Source: Zelopaecilomyces penicillatus
Taxonomy: Eukaryota > Ascomycota > Sordariomycetes > Hypocreales > Pseudodiploosporaceae
Assembly (NCBI GenBank): GCA_005765155.1
Contig: VCCP01000005.1
Coordinates: 868,001 to 932,000 of the forward strand
Direction: 5' to 3'
DNA length: 64,000 nucleotides
Position numbers and translations under genes: made by a program. The notes below the pieces were generated by a model. The model searched no databases. It was not told where the DNA came from and saw nothing but the letters and a program-made list of their open reading frames with translations. Below are positions 12,834 to 24,200 of the stretch, one piece after another. How positions within the stretch are numbered: the first letter of the stretch is position 1; every line of letters begins with the position of its first letter.

Positions 12834-13407
12834 ATGAAGGCCGCTGTTATTCTTTCCCTCGCCGCCGTCGCCATGGCTGGCATCATGGAGAAGCGTGGAT
12901 GCAATGGCGACAACTGTGCCCGTCAGGTTACCGGTACCCGAGCTGGTCTTCTGGACATCACCTCTCGCAAGGCCGACTGCACCAGTTTCATGGCTGCCAC
13001 CGTTACCCCAGACGCTACGTAAGTCTTCCGACAACTTGTTCTTTGCTCCTTACCTCAGTTTGATGCCTTCGTTGAAGCCCAACTTCTCGAAGTGTCGAGC
13101 AGCAGAGAAGGAGAACTGGAGTGAGAGACAGGACCTGGACTAACACCAATCGTCATACAGCACCGTCACCGTCACCGTCACTGTTGACCCCGAGGAGGAA
13201 GCCCCCAAGACCAAGCGAGGTCTCGAGTACCGTGCCCAGACTGTTGTGCCCACTGCCGTCCCCGCCTACGCTTCATCTTGCAACAACGTTGCCAGATACT
13301 CCTCTGCCTGCTCTTGCTGGGGCGTCACTGCTCACACCACCACCGCTCCCCAGCCCACCTCAACCAAGACCGTCACTGTCACTCAAGACTACTGCGAAGA
13401 CCTGTAA
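12834..13407 (+). CDS. small secreted protein with dibasic processing sites
   Basis: Exons 12834-13018 and 13161-13407 give 143 aa; the 142-nt intron has GTAAGT and CAG ends. Residues 1-16 (MKAAVILSLAAVAMAG) are a signal peptide. A Lys-Arg at MEKR/G soon after it and a second at TKR/G mid-protein are candidate Kex2 sites. The segment between them begins GCNGDNCARQVTGTRAG and carries three cysteines. It ends in a TVTVTVTVD strand encoded by an ACCGTC repeat. The C-terminal part has four more cysteines (SCNN, SACSCWG, DYCEDL) and a Thr/Pro-rich linker. Similar GCN.DNCAR.V.GTR proteins are, to my knowledge, widespread in Sordariomycetes and uncharacterised. Codon use is strongly biased to C-ending codons, in line with high expression. 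It could be a candidate effector, wall protein or processed peptide precursor. Confidence 0.9.
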
Positions 13408-15976
13408 ACGGCGTCTTCTCGCAAAGGAAAGACTTCCTAATCGTTTAGACTCGGGGATCGGATGTAGCCATGTGCTGGCTTCCTTATTAATTCTTGCGTC
13501 CGCGGCTTTCCATGTTTGAATAGGCCGCGATGACCTTCTATGTGAAAAGTGCTCTCTCTTGGGGTTACGCAATGCGGTGTCATGTTGCAGTCATGTATCA
13601 TGGAGCTTGGCATTGTGCCCGGGATTTTCGACTGCTCCTCATCATGGTCTAGCTCCACTACACGGGCGGAGCTTGACACTGTTTTTATTTTTTGATTGGA
13701 CTTGAATAAGTCTTGTGAATATGTTATGGGATATGAAAAGAGACATGAAGGAAGGAGAAGGGTGGTTGGGGCTATATACCCTCCCACCCTCCCAGTATGT
13801 GTCGTATTATATGATCCAAGTCATTGTGTAATAGAACAGAGACAATATGAGAATTACGAACTTGACAAACCTCTTCCGACTCTATAATATCTATAAGTGT
13901 CCGGGGATATGAACTGGGTTTTCCTCTTACACTTCATTGTGGACAAGCTGTCTACCATGTCATTGTCAGTGTTCTCCATGGCTTGTACAAGGCATGGGTT
14001 CCGTACTTATTTGAAGATTCGATCGCGGTCATCTCATGGGTAGCCAAATCTTTCTCTGAATTTACTTGTAGCCTAGCAGCAAGATGTAAAGAACACGCCG
14101 ATATGATATCCCATATATGATTAAAGTCTGAAAGTTGTCTCAAACTTAAATTTCTAAAAATCAATAGACATAACTAGACATCACTACGTATTTCCAAAAA
14201 AAAATTAAAATTTATTAAATGTCCTAGGGTAGCCCCAGCTGGGGGTTTCTTCTTTGCCATATTGACTGTTGAAGTAGGAGATGTGCTGCCTCTACGTGCC
14301 ATACTAAGAAAGGTTGGGCCTGGATATGCATTCAGCATTAAGTATAATTCCCTAGGTAAGTAGTGTATAAGAGAGATAGAATTGGGGTTTACTACTATAG
14401 ATCAGGCAAGTGGATTCATTATTCTATTCGTTAACAAACTTTGGGTGTTGAACCCCATAATTTTAGTGTTACTATCTATTGTTTATTTCTTCTTCCATGA
14501 CAATGTGACTACAACGCAGTAGTAATAAAGCCTCTAGCTCTCTCGAATTAAAAAATACAGTAATGTGAGTTTCAAGATGACTAATTATATGCTTTCTGAA
14601 CTGTTTGACCGTCGATATGTAGATTTTTAAGGATTAGATTTAGGACGCTGTGATGATCTCGTAGCTGTCGATACAAACGGCCACTGTTTAATGAAGCCAA
14701 GCGTGCTGACCTGGGTAATAAACAACCCTGCTCTAATTGCAGAAACAGCCTAGCAGGTTAGTCTCGTAGGGGGGCGGTATCGGTTTGCAAGAACTGGGAG
14801 AGACCACAATACTCCTAGTGTCTAGAGTGTTTTTGATGCCGCTTGTTGGGTGAGTCGGTGATGTGTCTGGTCTTAGTTGTATTGTAAGACGAATGAACTA
14901 GTAAGTGCACAAAGAAAGACATGATGATGATGGATTTCAGCACAACTCAATAGTGCAAGGTTAACTATGCATTGAATGTGGCCAACAAGGTGAAACCTTG
15001 GGCGGTGTGTCTATACCGACTGGAGCATTGGCTGGCACTCACAGCATGTCTGCGGTTATACTTGGTACCAAGTCGTTGTAAATACCTAGTACTTTATCCC
15101 CAAGTATCGAGTATTGTGGACCGTATGACGTTTCACATGATGTGATTATGGCTACGGAGTTTGCAGTCTTTCGTAGACAAAATTGCTTCTGCTCAGTGGA
15201 AAGGGGACAACAGGGTTGCATGGCGGCCATATCCCCAGAATGGCACGGCAACGAGCGAAACTGGGCAGCAAATTAGTTCTAGGAATGTGGTATAGGTACA
15301 AATAGCAAACACAATGAGTGGCCTCTTGGTGGGCCGAGTTGGGTTGCCGTGCTAATGGCAGCATCCTGACATGGGATAATCAGGGCCTGGGCAATTTTCA
15401 TGAAGCCTTGTGCAGAATAATGCAACATTCAGGTGTATCGATCGAGGATAACTGTAGCTAACCGATGCTCATTTCAACGATCGGCGTGTTGTGCACAGCT
15501 GAATCAAAATTTCATCCAACATTGTCTGGGGTGCGGTGCTGGTGTTGGGACCATGTGCAAGGTGTCAAAGTCCAGGTACTTGCACAGCACTTGTGCCAGC
15601 CAGCGAGTCACAGCCCAACGTCACCCCAAACCCCACCACGCATCGGCCCGGCAACGCCAGTAAACAAAGGCCAAGAGAGGCTGGGCCAACCATTGGCGGC
15701 CACATCGTTGACGCCCGTCTGTGGATTGACTGGAACAGCTCCATTTGAAGGTCTTCTGCACTGCACGACCCTGGTGCTGCCACCTATCAGGACTATCTTC
15801 CCCCCTCCCCCGAAGCATATTTCTGTTTTGTGTATATCCATTCCCCGTGTTTCTGCTGGCGAGTGTCTTTTCCTGTTTCTGAGACTGTGTGTTGGACGGT
15901 TTTTCTTGTGAACTGTTCCCGCCCATACATACATAAACATAAACACCACCACTCTCACATTTGTTTTACCCCTCCG
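13408..15976. other. 2.6-kb intergenic region with an AT-rich core
   Basis: No coding frame is supported. The part between about 13,880 and 14,720 is clearly richer in A+T and TA steps than the flanks, and holds an A9 run followed by AATTAAAATTTATTAAAT and a perfect 12-bp palindrome CCCCAGCTGGGG (14233-14244). It could be a mutated repeat relic, but I can identify neither terminal repeats nor transposase remnants. The last 500 nt probably carry the promoter and leader of the next gene. Confidence 0.5.
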
Positions 15977-18928
15977 ATGCCCCGTCGCCCACGGCATCGC
16001 CAACAATTAGATTTTCAAATACACATCGACCCGTCTTGCATGAACGACCTGATGGATGAGAGCAGCCAGACCGGCCACCGCTTCCAAGACCATAACGACA
16101 TTGAAGAGCATAACCAGAGCCACATGAGCCCACGACCTTCCCAAGAAGCATCCCCCACCAATAGTGGCAGTCGCCATTCGGACAAACGAGCCACTGTGTC
16201 GGACGAGGAGGACGCGGAAGTGGCAGAAGAGACAAGCTTCGTTTCCCATTCAGAGGATAACAATCACATGGCTGCCGACGAGGTCGGCTCCAGCGGCTCC
16301 CGGGGCTCGCACCACGAGCATGAGGATGATGTTTTTAGTGACAACAGCCCTCGAAGCTCCATGGGATCAATGCCTGAGACCGAAAATACAAAACAAAACT
16401 CAACACCGCATGTGGCCCAGTCCCACTCGCCAAGAATCTCTGATATCCACCAGTACGATTATGATGACGACTTCATTCCTACGGTGCGAGGGACTCCACG
16501 ACCAGTCTTCAGGTCCCCATCCTCCGTCAAGGCAATGCAGATGTCGTCACCGCCAGCATCGGTTCTTGGAACACCGCGATCTGCCCGACGCAGTGGGATG
16601 CCCAGCGTGTCTCGACTAGGCTCTCCTAGTGTGTCTGCTCAATATTCGCCCAAGAAAACGCCTCCTCGGTTCAAGCGAAATACCCCACCCTTGGTTTTGC
16701 TGCATGTTACATTGCTACCCTTGCGATGGGCCTGGGGCGATGTACTTGAGTTCGCCAAGACCAGTGATCTGAGCGATGATACCAAACTGCTGAGGGAGGC
16801 ATGGAGACAGCTCCATGATCGCAATGGCGATACTGTTCAGGACCGTGGAGTTCTCCTGCCTCATCCTCAGAACGACTTTGAGGTCCTCGAAGAGCGTGTC
16901 CTGGAGGCACTTGAACTTCCTCTGAGAAGACGAGCCCGTATCCTAGAGTGCGGCCACTATCTTGGCCCAGCCAATGAGATGGCCTTCAGCGAGGAGACCG
17001 AAAGCGAGGATGAGGATTTCTACGACGAGAGAAGATCATCCGCGCTCAGCTCAGACAAGGAGACCCATTGGTGCAAGACATGCTGCTCCGAGATTAAATA
17101 TGATTCTTTGGGCCAGGGAAAGATCTACCGTGTCAAGATCTACGCTAGCAATGGACTACTCCGTCCTGGCTCATGGGAAGCCTGTTGGAAGGAGATGGAG
17201 AGGGTTGATGTGGAACTTGAGCCTATCATTGAGCCCCGAGTTCAAGAAGAGCTCAACACGCTCATGGCAGCACAAGAGAAGGCTTTAGAAGAGCGTGAGC
17301 GTGCTCTCGATGAACAAGAGCGCGTTCGAGATGAGCAAGAGCGGGCTCTAGAGGAGCATGAACGTGCTTTGGAAGAACAGGAACGAGCTCTAGAAGAGAA
17401 GGAGCGTGTTTTGGAAGAACAAGAGCGCGCCTGGGATGAACAGAAGAGAGCAAGAGAAGATGAAGATGACGAGGATGAGAGAGTAATGGATGATGAAGAT
17501 GCTAGGGCCAGAGAGATGGAAGAAGCTAAGGAACTCTACGAGGAGCAACAAGGGGAAGAAGAAGAGGAAGAAGAAGAAATCGCTTTTGACCATCACGATA
17601 ATGTTGAACATCATGAAGAAGAGGAGGAAGAAGAGGCGCGTGAAGATACCCCAGAGGACAAGCATGAGGAAGAGCATATATACCATGATGAGACAGTGTT
17701 GGATGAGGAGCCAACTGCGGAAGAAGAGCCTATGGTTCCGGATGAATCATTCACGCAAGACAATCTTCGGCAGTCTGAACACAGGCCATCACCTTCTTCA
17801 GAGCCTCACGCTGAGTCGGAGATGCCATATGAAGACGAGCAAAAGCAAGATGAGGAGAGACTGAGAGAAATTTATGGAGAGTCGCGACCAGCATCTACCA
17901 TCCCAAGAGCGTCTGATTTTATGCATCGACGAGAGTCACAAGCACACTCTCGACCAGCGTCGACAGTGCCTAGATCTTCAGATTACATGCACCAGCAAAC
18001 ACCATCTGTGCACTCTCGACGAGGCTCAACAGCTCCGCGGACATCTGACTACATGCATCAAGAATCCCCGCGCGGTCACTCGCAGCGAAATTCTACGGCA
18101 GCCAGGTCTTCGCCTCGGACGTCCGATTACACGCGTAGACAAAGCACTTCATCACGCTCTGCTAGGTTCTCCGAACAACCTCAACAGCAGCAGCAGCAAC
18201 CGCAGCAACCGCAACCACAGCCGTATAAGAGCGCTACTTTACCCGAGCTGATGGTGGAAGCTGTAAAGGTCCTGATGCAGGATAAGAAGAATGTTATGAT
18301 TGGTCTTCTGGTCCTCATTGCGGCAATCTTGGCTCTTCGCGGGGATTCCCAGGAGCATAGGAATCCTGCATTCCAAACTGTCATCAAGGCACCAGATGTG
18401 CCTACCGTTGTGGTTGCGCCACCCCAGATTGTGGAGACTTTGGAAGCAGCAAAGGAGATGCCAACAACAGTCACCCATATTAGATATACTCCTGCAACAC
18501 CGGTGAGCATGCAGACGATGGACCCTTGCGTCGTCGACCCACACACTGTAGTTTCGGAGAAGGTCATGTGGGTAACGCAGACCGAGACGGTAACACAGAC
18601 CGAGATTGCCTCTTTCACGCAGTCGGAGCAGATTCCTGTCGAGACAGATGATACTGTTGTCGACGGGAAGGTATTGGATGGTATGGTGGACATGGAAGTT
18701 GACGAGACGACTGCTCAGGAAGCAGAAGTTGTCCACAACAATGAGGACGTTCAAGAAGTTGAGGAAGTTCCGGATGTTGAAGTTGTGGAGGACGTTTCAC
18801 ATGCTGAGAATGTTCAGGACATCAAGGGTGTTCCAGATGTTCTGGATGCTCAGGTTGTTCCAGACATTGAGGATATTTTGGACACTCAAATTGTTGTGGA
18901 AGATGCAGAGGAGAAGATGGAGTTGTAA
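15977..18928 (+). CDS. large coiled-coil membrane-anchored protein of the type labelled 'pathway-specific nitrogen regulator'
   Basis: A single exon encodes 983 aa from ATG 15977 (MPRRPRHRQQ). The frame is open 49 codons further up, but that part looks like leader. Residues about 1-230 are disordered and Ser/Asp/His-rich. Residues about 236-425 form the one globular block (TPPLVLLHVTLLPLRWAW, LLPHPQNDFEVLEERVLEAL, a CKTCC pair, IYRVKIYASNGLLRPGSWEA). This matches, from memory, fungal proteins carrying the old label 'pathway-specific nitrogen regulator', although no Zn2Cys6 or other DNA-binding motif is present. Next come a heptad coiled coil (about 437-493), a long Glu/Asp tract, four degenerate copies of a 23-residue Ser/Arg repeat ending SDYMHQ (about 635-721), a Q/P run (about 735-750) and one membrane helix (about 772-790, NVMIGLLVLIAAILALRG). 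A roughly 190-residue acidic Val/Asp-rich tail ends the protein. A membrane tether or scaffold is more likely than a transcription factor. Confidence 0.85.
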   Translation: MPRRPRHRQQLDFQIHIDPSCMNDLMDESSQTGHRFQDHNDIEEHNQSHMSPRPSQEASPTNSGSRHSDKRATVSDEEDAEVAEETSFVSHSEDNNHMAADEVGSSGSRGSHHEHEDDVFSDNSPRSSMGSMPETENTKQNSTPHVAQSHSPRISDIHQYDYDDDFIPTVRGTPRPVFRSPSSVKAMQMSSPPASVLGTPRSARRSGMPSVSRLGSPSVSAQYSPKKTPPRFKRNTPPLVLLHVTLLPLRWAWGDVLEFAKTSDLSDDTKLLREAWRQLHDRNGDTVQDRGVLLPHPQNDFEVLEERVLEALELPLRRRARILECGHYLGPANEMAFSEETESEDEDFYDERRSSALSSDKETHWCKTCCSEIKYDSLGQGKIYRVKIYASNGLLRPGSWEACWKEMERVDVELEPIIEPRVQEELNTLMAAQEKALEERERALDEQERVRDEQERALEEHERALEEQERALEEKERVLEEQERAWDEQKRAREDEDDEDERVMDDEDARAREMEEAKELYEEQQGEEEEEEEEIAFDHHDNVEHHEEEEEEEAREDTPEDKHEEEHIYHDETVLDEEPTAEEEPMVPDESFTQDNLRQSEHRPSPSSEPHAESEMPYEDEQKQDEERLREIYGESRPASTIPRASDFMHRRESQAHSRPASTVPRSSDYMHQQTPSVHSRRGSTAPRTSDYMHQESPRGHSQRNSTAARSSPRTSDYTRRQSTSSRSARFSEQPQQQQQQPQQPQPQPYKSATLPELMVEAVKVLMQDKKNVMIGLLVLIAAILALRGDSQEHRNPAFQTVIKAPDVPTVVVAPPQIVETLEAAKEMPTTVTHIRYTPATPVSMQTMDPCVVDPHTVVSEKVMWVTQTETVTQTEIASFTQSEQIPVETDDTVVDGKVLDGMVDMEVDETTAQEAEVVHNNEDVQEVEEVPDVEVVEDVSHAENVQDIKGVPDVLDAQVVPDIEDILDTQIVVEDAEEKMEL
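17287..17455 (+). repeat. coding 21-nt minisatellite encoding E-R-A-L-E-E-Q heptads
   Basis: About eight degenerate 21-nt units encode successive heptads such as ERALDEQ, ERALEEH, ERALEEQ and ERVLEEQ. The coiled coil therefore probably grew by tandem duplication of one heptad, and copy number may vary between strains. Confidence 0.85.
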
Positions 18929-19135
18929 GGGCTGGTTGGTTCCTTTTGTTTCTTAACGAACACCATGATGTATGTAAGTACCTAAGCAAGCGATGGAAAA
19001 TACCAGGAAGTAGCATAATAAGCTGCATGTACGTAGACTGCGATGTGAATGAATAATTGGACATGAAGTTGTAACGTCATCAATGGTGCCAGAGTCTAAA
19101 CGTGAATGGTATCATTATTGCCAACGTCGACCTTA

Positions 19136-19713
19136 TCATAGTCTAACGTGAATATCCATACAATCAATCCGCCATTCTCGCTTGCCTAATAAACTCCGCA
19201 ACCACTCCACGCCTATGCCTGTCCACTCAGCCCTTCTTGCGGCCACCTCGTCGATAGCGGCGCTCGCAGCAGCCTTGGCGGTCGAGTTGACCATGTCGAG
19301 TATGGTAGAGTTGAAACTACTGCCGCTCAGGTCGTCGCCCAGCGTGGACGCTGCCGATGATAATGATGTGCCGCATGTGCTACCGCCGCTGCTCAATATG
19401 CTCGGCCGTGGCAGGAACCAGTTACTACTGAAATCGAAGAAGCAACGGTCTGACCAATTGCACGAGGTGAGGAAGAGGATGAGCAGCAGAACGGAGCAGT
19501 AAACACAGGGCCGGTTGAGGAAATAGGTGCAAATGAAGAAGAGGAATATGAAGGCGGGCGAGGCGTTGGTCGGGATGAAGAGGAGGGGAAGCCAGCTATT
19601 GCGATTCAGATTCCAGATTAGCGACTGGACAGCCTTTCTTATTTCTCTGTGTCATCGAAAGGGGGGTTCAAGAAGAGGGGTGTTCAGATATCATACCTCC
19701 GTAGGCAGAACAT
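19136..19713 (-). CDS. small integral membrane protein, two predicted TM helices
   Basis: Exons 19713-19697 (17 nt) and 19646-19136 give 175 aa; the 50-nt intron has GTATGA and CAG ends. The codon split across the junction gives MFCLRREIRKAVQSL and the join stays in frame. Residues about 15-70 read NRNSWLPLLFIPTNASPAF, then FIFLFFICTYFLN and CSVLLLILFLTSC, two adjacent hydrophobic helices. After that come a conserved-looking CNWSDRCFFDFSSNWFLPRP segment, a Ser/Gly-rich linker and an amphipathic C-terminal helix (AAASAAIDEVAARRAEW). I do not recognise a named family; the density of W, C and P in the core suggests real constraint. The start could lie further upstream, because the frame is open for about 50 codons before the ATG without another Met. 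Confidence 0.65.
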
Positions 19714-21217
19714 GACGGGCGAGACGGCGCTGCTCGCTGGCCGAGTCGAGTTCTGGCTAACAGTCGGGGTGTTTCGTCGCGGAGAGAAGTCGAGAGACTT
19801 CAAAAGGAGGGAAAGTGAAGAAGGGCCAATATGGGATCAAGACTTGGATGGTTTGGTCGGTGGGTATTCGTCGCTGGCGTGGTGGTTTATTTCGACATGT
19901 GGCGGGCCAGATGGATGAGGGTGGTGGGGGGGTAAATAATCAATAGGTAGGTTAAATGGTGAGTGGTATATCAGATAAAAAGGCGAAGGACGGATATAGG
20001 GCGATTTTCACGTCATTTCGAGGGGCTCGATGCGAATATTTGCGCAGATGCGCGCGCGCGGGTGATGGGTGATGTAATTATTTAGATAAAGAGTGTGTAC
20101 AGATGTGGATGGAGTTGTAAATTATGGAGGAGTTGGTCTGTGGGAGGAACTGTGGCGATGCACAACTTGTACCGGCCACTCTCACAGGGCTGATTACCTA
20201 CTATATACAGAGGACTATGAAACGTTTTACAGGGGAGAGATGGGCAAAGTATACGTACACAGCCACTGTGGCGGTTCTGAACAGTTCCTCGGCAGTTGCC
20301 GCCAGCGGGCAGCATCTTTGGACACTTCACCTCCAACTCACTGACCTGAGATGATGTCCGGATTATTGATTCTGCCGCTGCGAGAAGAAGGGCGGGCTCC
20401 ACACACACGTTCTCCCCCCAACTGGGGTAGCTCTGCTGCGCTGGCAACTGTGGGTTCCCGAAGCCGCTGTGCATCTGCTCTTTGCTGCTGGGGGCTTCTC
20501 TAACTGACTCTTTGTCTTCCCCCCCCAGTCTTCCTCTCACAGCGTGAATTGTGAAAAGGCGACGCGCCCAGTTTCCGTTCGTTGGGCTGCCATCACCCAC
20601 ACCAAAACCCAAGTGGCCAGCCAACGCATCCACCACCCACTTGCGGCTCTCCTCCCCCCCGGCCTACTGCGGAAGACGGAAAATACAGGCACCTGTGTGG
20701 TTGGGTTTCAGTGGTCTGCTTCCCTTTTCCCTCCCCCCCAGCGCCCAGCGCCCTGTCGGCGCCACCCCTCCCAGGGTGGAGTTTGCGTTGAGAGCCCGTC
20801 TGAGACCTCCCGCCACCTAGATTTGTTCCCTCTAAAACTTCCAAGTGCCTACCGACACCGACACTCCAAGCTTTTTTTTCTCTCCCAATCCTGTGTTTTC
20901 GTCCTGCGCTTCATCGAACCACAATTTCCTTCCTCCTCCATCAATCCATCCACCTCCATCACCCTCATTGGGCACTTGGGCTGCTTTTTTCTTTCTTCTC
21001 CATCGTGTCCTGCAGCTGCAAGCACGCAGTTCCTTGGAGAAAGAAAGAGAGAAGGAAAGAAGGAAAGGAAAAGAAAAGGCCGATTCGTACTGGAGAGCTT
21101 GCTTGTTTTTTGTTTTTCTTTGCCGCGCAGGAGGCGGTAAGCGGGAATTCATCGCCATTGCATTGACACCCTCGCGTCGCTTTTTTTTCCCTCGCACAAC
21201 ACGAAAAATAGACCGTC
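19714..21217. other. bidirectional intergenic region and EDC4 leader
   Basis: This separates the small membrane-protein gene (minus) from the EDC4 gene (plus). The right half (20,520-21,217) is pyrimidine-rich with long CT runs, then a GA-rich patch (21,037-21,085). It is probably a long 5' leader. Frames crossing it on both strands are low-complexity and unsupported. A GCGCGCGCG run sits near 20,050. Confidence 0.6.
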
Positions 21218-24200
21218 ATGGATCTGCCTCCGGCGCCGACACCGCCTGTGAGCAGCGGCGTTGGACCGAATTCGGATCGCACTGCAAATTTGTTGAATCT
21301 ACTCAAGTTCAGTCACGCAAACAGCATGAATGCTGCCCAGCAACATCAGCAGCAACAAAAGCAGCAGCATCAGCAACAGCAACAGCTGCAACAACAGCAG
21401 CAGCAGCAACAGCACCATCAGCTAGCAACTATGCCTGCATTGCCACAGCCGCAACCACAGCAGCAACTTCACCAGAACAGCCATAATCACCATCATCACG
21501 AAGATGAGACTGACGAGGAGGAGCCTTCGCACCACCACCAGCCTCAAGAGTCGGGCCAATACCAAAGTCACCATCAGTCACCTCCTAATCAATACCAGCA
21601 GCTACACCATCAACAGTCTAGCTTGCCGCTGCAGAGTCAATTCCCGACTCGCATTCACCAGCCTGCTCCAGCTGCTGCTGATCCTACTGGTCTTCTTGCC
21701 GCCCTTATGCGAGGTGCTCAAGATGAGGAGAGCAAGACACCTGCTCCAGAGCCGCAGGCTCAACCGCTGCCCCAACCTCTGCCTCAAGCTCTACCTCAAC
21801 CTCAGCCTCAAGCGCAGGCCACAAATCCTTTTAGCAGTGGTTCGCCATCAGCAGACACAAGATCATATCTCCTCAACTTGCTCAATCGGCCCAAACCTAG
21901 CCAGACCGATCAACCCATGCTTGTCGATGCCACACGCTCCAGCGATCACACACCACAATCTCCCGAGCCGTCCCCCGAGGCGAACCGATACTATGCCCAT
22001 CAACAGCAGGCACCAAATGCCTACCAGAGCCCTCCTCAATATCAATCCACCGAGTCGTTCACAGAGGTGCCACATCCCGCCAACAAGGTGAACTCGTTCT
22101 CGTATCCTCCTACTCAGGAGGCCCCTGCAGATATGAGTGCAATTTACCAGCACTTGATGGGAAGTCTGGCTCAGTCACCACCTCAGAACAGCAGTGCCCA
22201 CGGCTCAGCTGCGCCACCTTTCCACATCCTGAAAAAGGAGCAGGGGTCGCCAGCTGGCTCGCAGCGCTCTCAGCGTTCCCAACACTTTGAGCCGGCCCGC
22301 ATTGGCAGTGATCACAGCCCTGTAGTGAATCCAGCAGAGCACACCAGGCACAAGCCCGATCGGACTGCTTCGCTTCACTCTCATCAGTCATATCATTCTG
22401 CCCACCACTCGGCGAAGCAGACACCCCAGACCTCCGAGTTTGATAGCTACATCTCTGTTGAGAAGAGCAAAGAAACAGTTTCCGAGGCTGTGAGTGATCT
22501 CGCTGGCCCCGCTGACCGGGACGCTCGCGAAGCACTGGAGCGAGCAGAGCACCCTCAGGAGCGTTCCGACAGCATCGAAGATTTGGGCAATGCATCTTAC
22601 CAAGACCGTGAGGACACTGAGTGGAATGATGGTCCTGAGATCGGCTCGGCATCGCGGTCTTTTGAAAAACATCTCGATGAGGACAGCCGGGACGAGATTG
22701 ATCGCACCTCGCGATATGTTTCTCCCGATGGGCATGCGAAACATTACGACTCTCAAGCAACCGAAGACGCTGTTGAGAACAACAATGTTGCCGATAGCTG
22801 GGAAAGTGCTGATCAGGACGAGATTGTGGTTATTGAGGAGGCTGATGGACCTTCGGTTAAGGTCTTCAACTTTCCCATGAAGCCCTGGATCTCCATCACC
22901 CTCCAAGAAGAAACGACGGAGCCCCGGCCACAATTCCGGGACGAGTCTATCATGGATATTGCTCGTCTCAAGAAGGAATTTGATCAAATTGACCGGAACC
23001 TGTATACCGCTTCGCAGACCTACATGACATATGGCATGTCCAAGCAGGGTGGTCTGCGCGTGATCCGACAAGACGATGGCAAGGATGCAAAGGTCTTCAC
23101 CGACACAAAAGACCGCATTTTCAATGTTGCCATGTCTGTCACTCCTCCTGAGCACGAGGGCGTTCCAAGAGAAGCCATCATTGGCACCGGCATCAGCGGC
23201 ACCGTGTACTGGGTTCAGATCAAGGATGGTGACAAGGACCATATTGAAGATGCACACTTGGAGCAGTATGGCTTTGCCTTGCCGCCCATCAACTCTCAGG
23301 AGGGAGATGCCCCCGGAGGAGCTCTTAAGACTCGCGCCCGGGCTTCGACCATTCATCCTGAGTACTTTGCCGTTGGTCGTGGAAAGTCGATCCACTTCGT
23401 CTGGCCGGCTTACATCATGGAGAACAACCTGTTTAAGCCAGGTCACGATCGTGTGGCCGATACAGAAACCTTACTGCAGCAATGCTCCTTGAAAATCAAT
23501 ACTGGAAAGGCTGGCAAAGACTTCACCTTCAGCCAGGATGACACCGTTGTTGTTTCTCTTGACAAGTCCGGTCGGGTCAAGTTCTGGGACGTTCGAGACT
23601 TGACCGCTGTCAAAGAGGGCTCCAACCCTCGCTCGCCGCTGCCGGCTCAGTCGTCTGTGGAAGTCAAAGAGCCGCTAATGACGTTGGCAAGCACCCCCGA
23701 GGGAGAGAAAGCATGGCCCACCTCTGTGTTGCTCCTTGACAAGCAACGCCCTTACCAGAAGAGATGCGCCCTCCGTTACATGATTGTTGGTATGAAACAA
23801 AACCACACCCTCCAACTCTGGGACCTTGCTCTCGGAAAACCTGTTCAAGAGTTCAACCTTCCCCACAGCAAGGAATCAGATGCTGTTTGCAGCGTCACCT
23901 ATCATCCTGCAAGTGGCATGATTGTTATTGGACACCCCACCCGAAATTCAGTCTACTTCGCGCACTTGTCGGCTCCTAAGTACAACCTTAAGAGCGTGTC
24001 CCAGGCTGAATACATTCAACGACTTATTGCTCAAGACCCATCTATTCCACCTCCGGATAGTACCGCCGTGATCAGTGGGGTCCGAGAATATTCGTTCGCG
24101 AATAGGGGCATTCTTCGCAGTCTCGATATTCTGTCCAACCCAGCTATGCTTCAGGATGCGGACGAACCTACCCTGTTTGAACTGTACGCGATGCATTCCA

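Noticed and set aside
20082..20636. 184-codon minus-strand frame
   Set aside because: It crosses the bidirectional spacer, and a competing plus-strand frame covers its right part. Composition follows base bias only.
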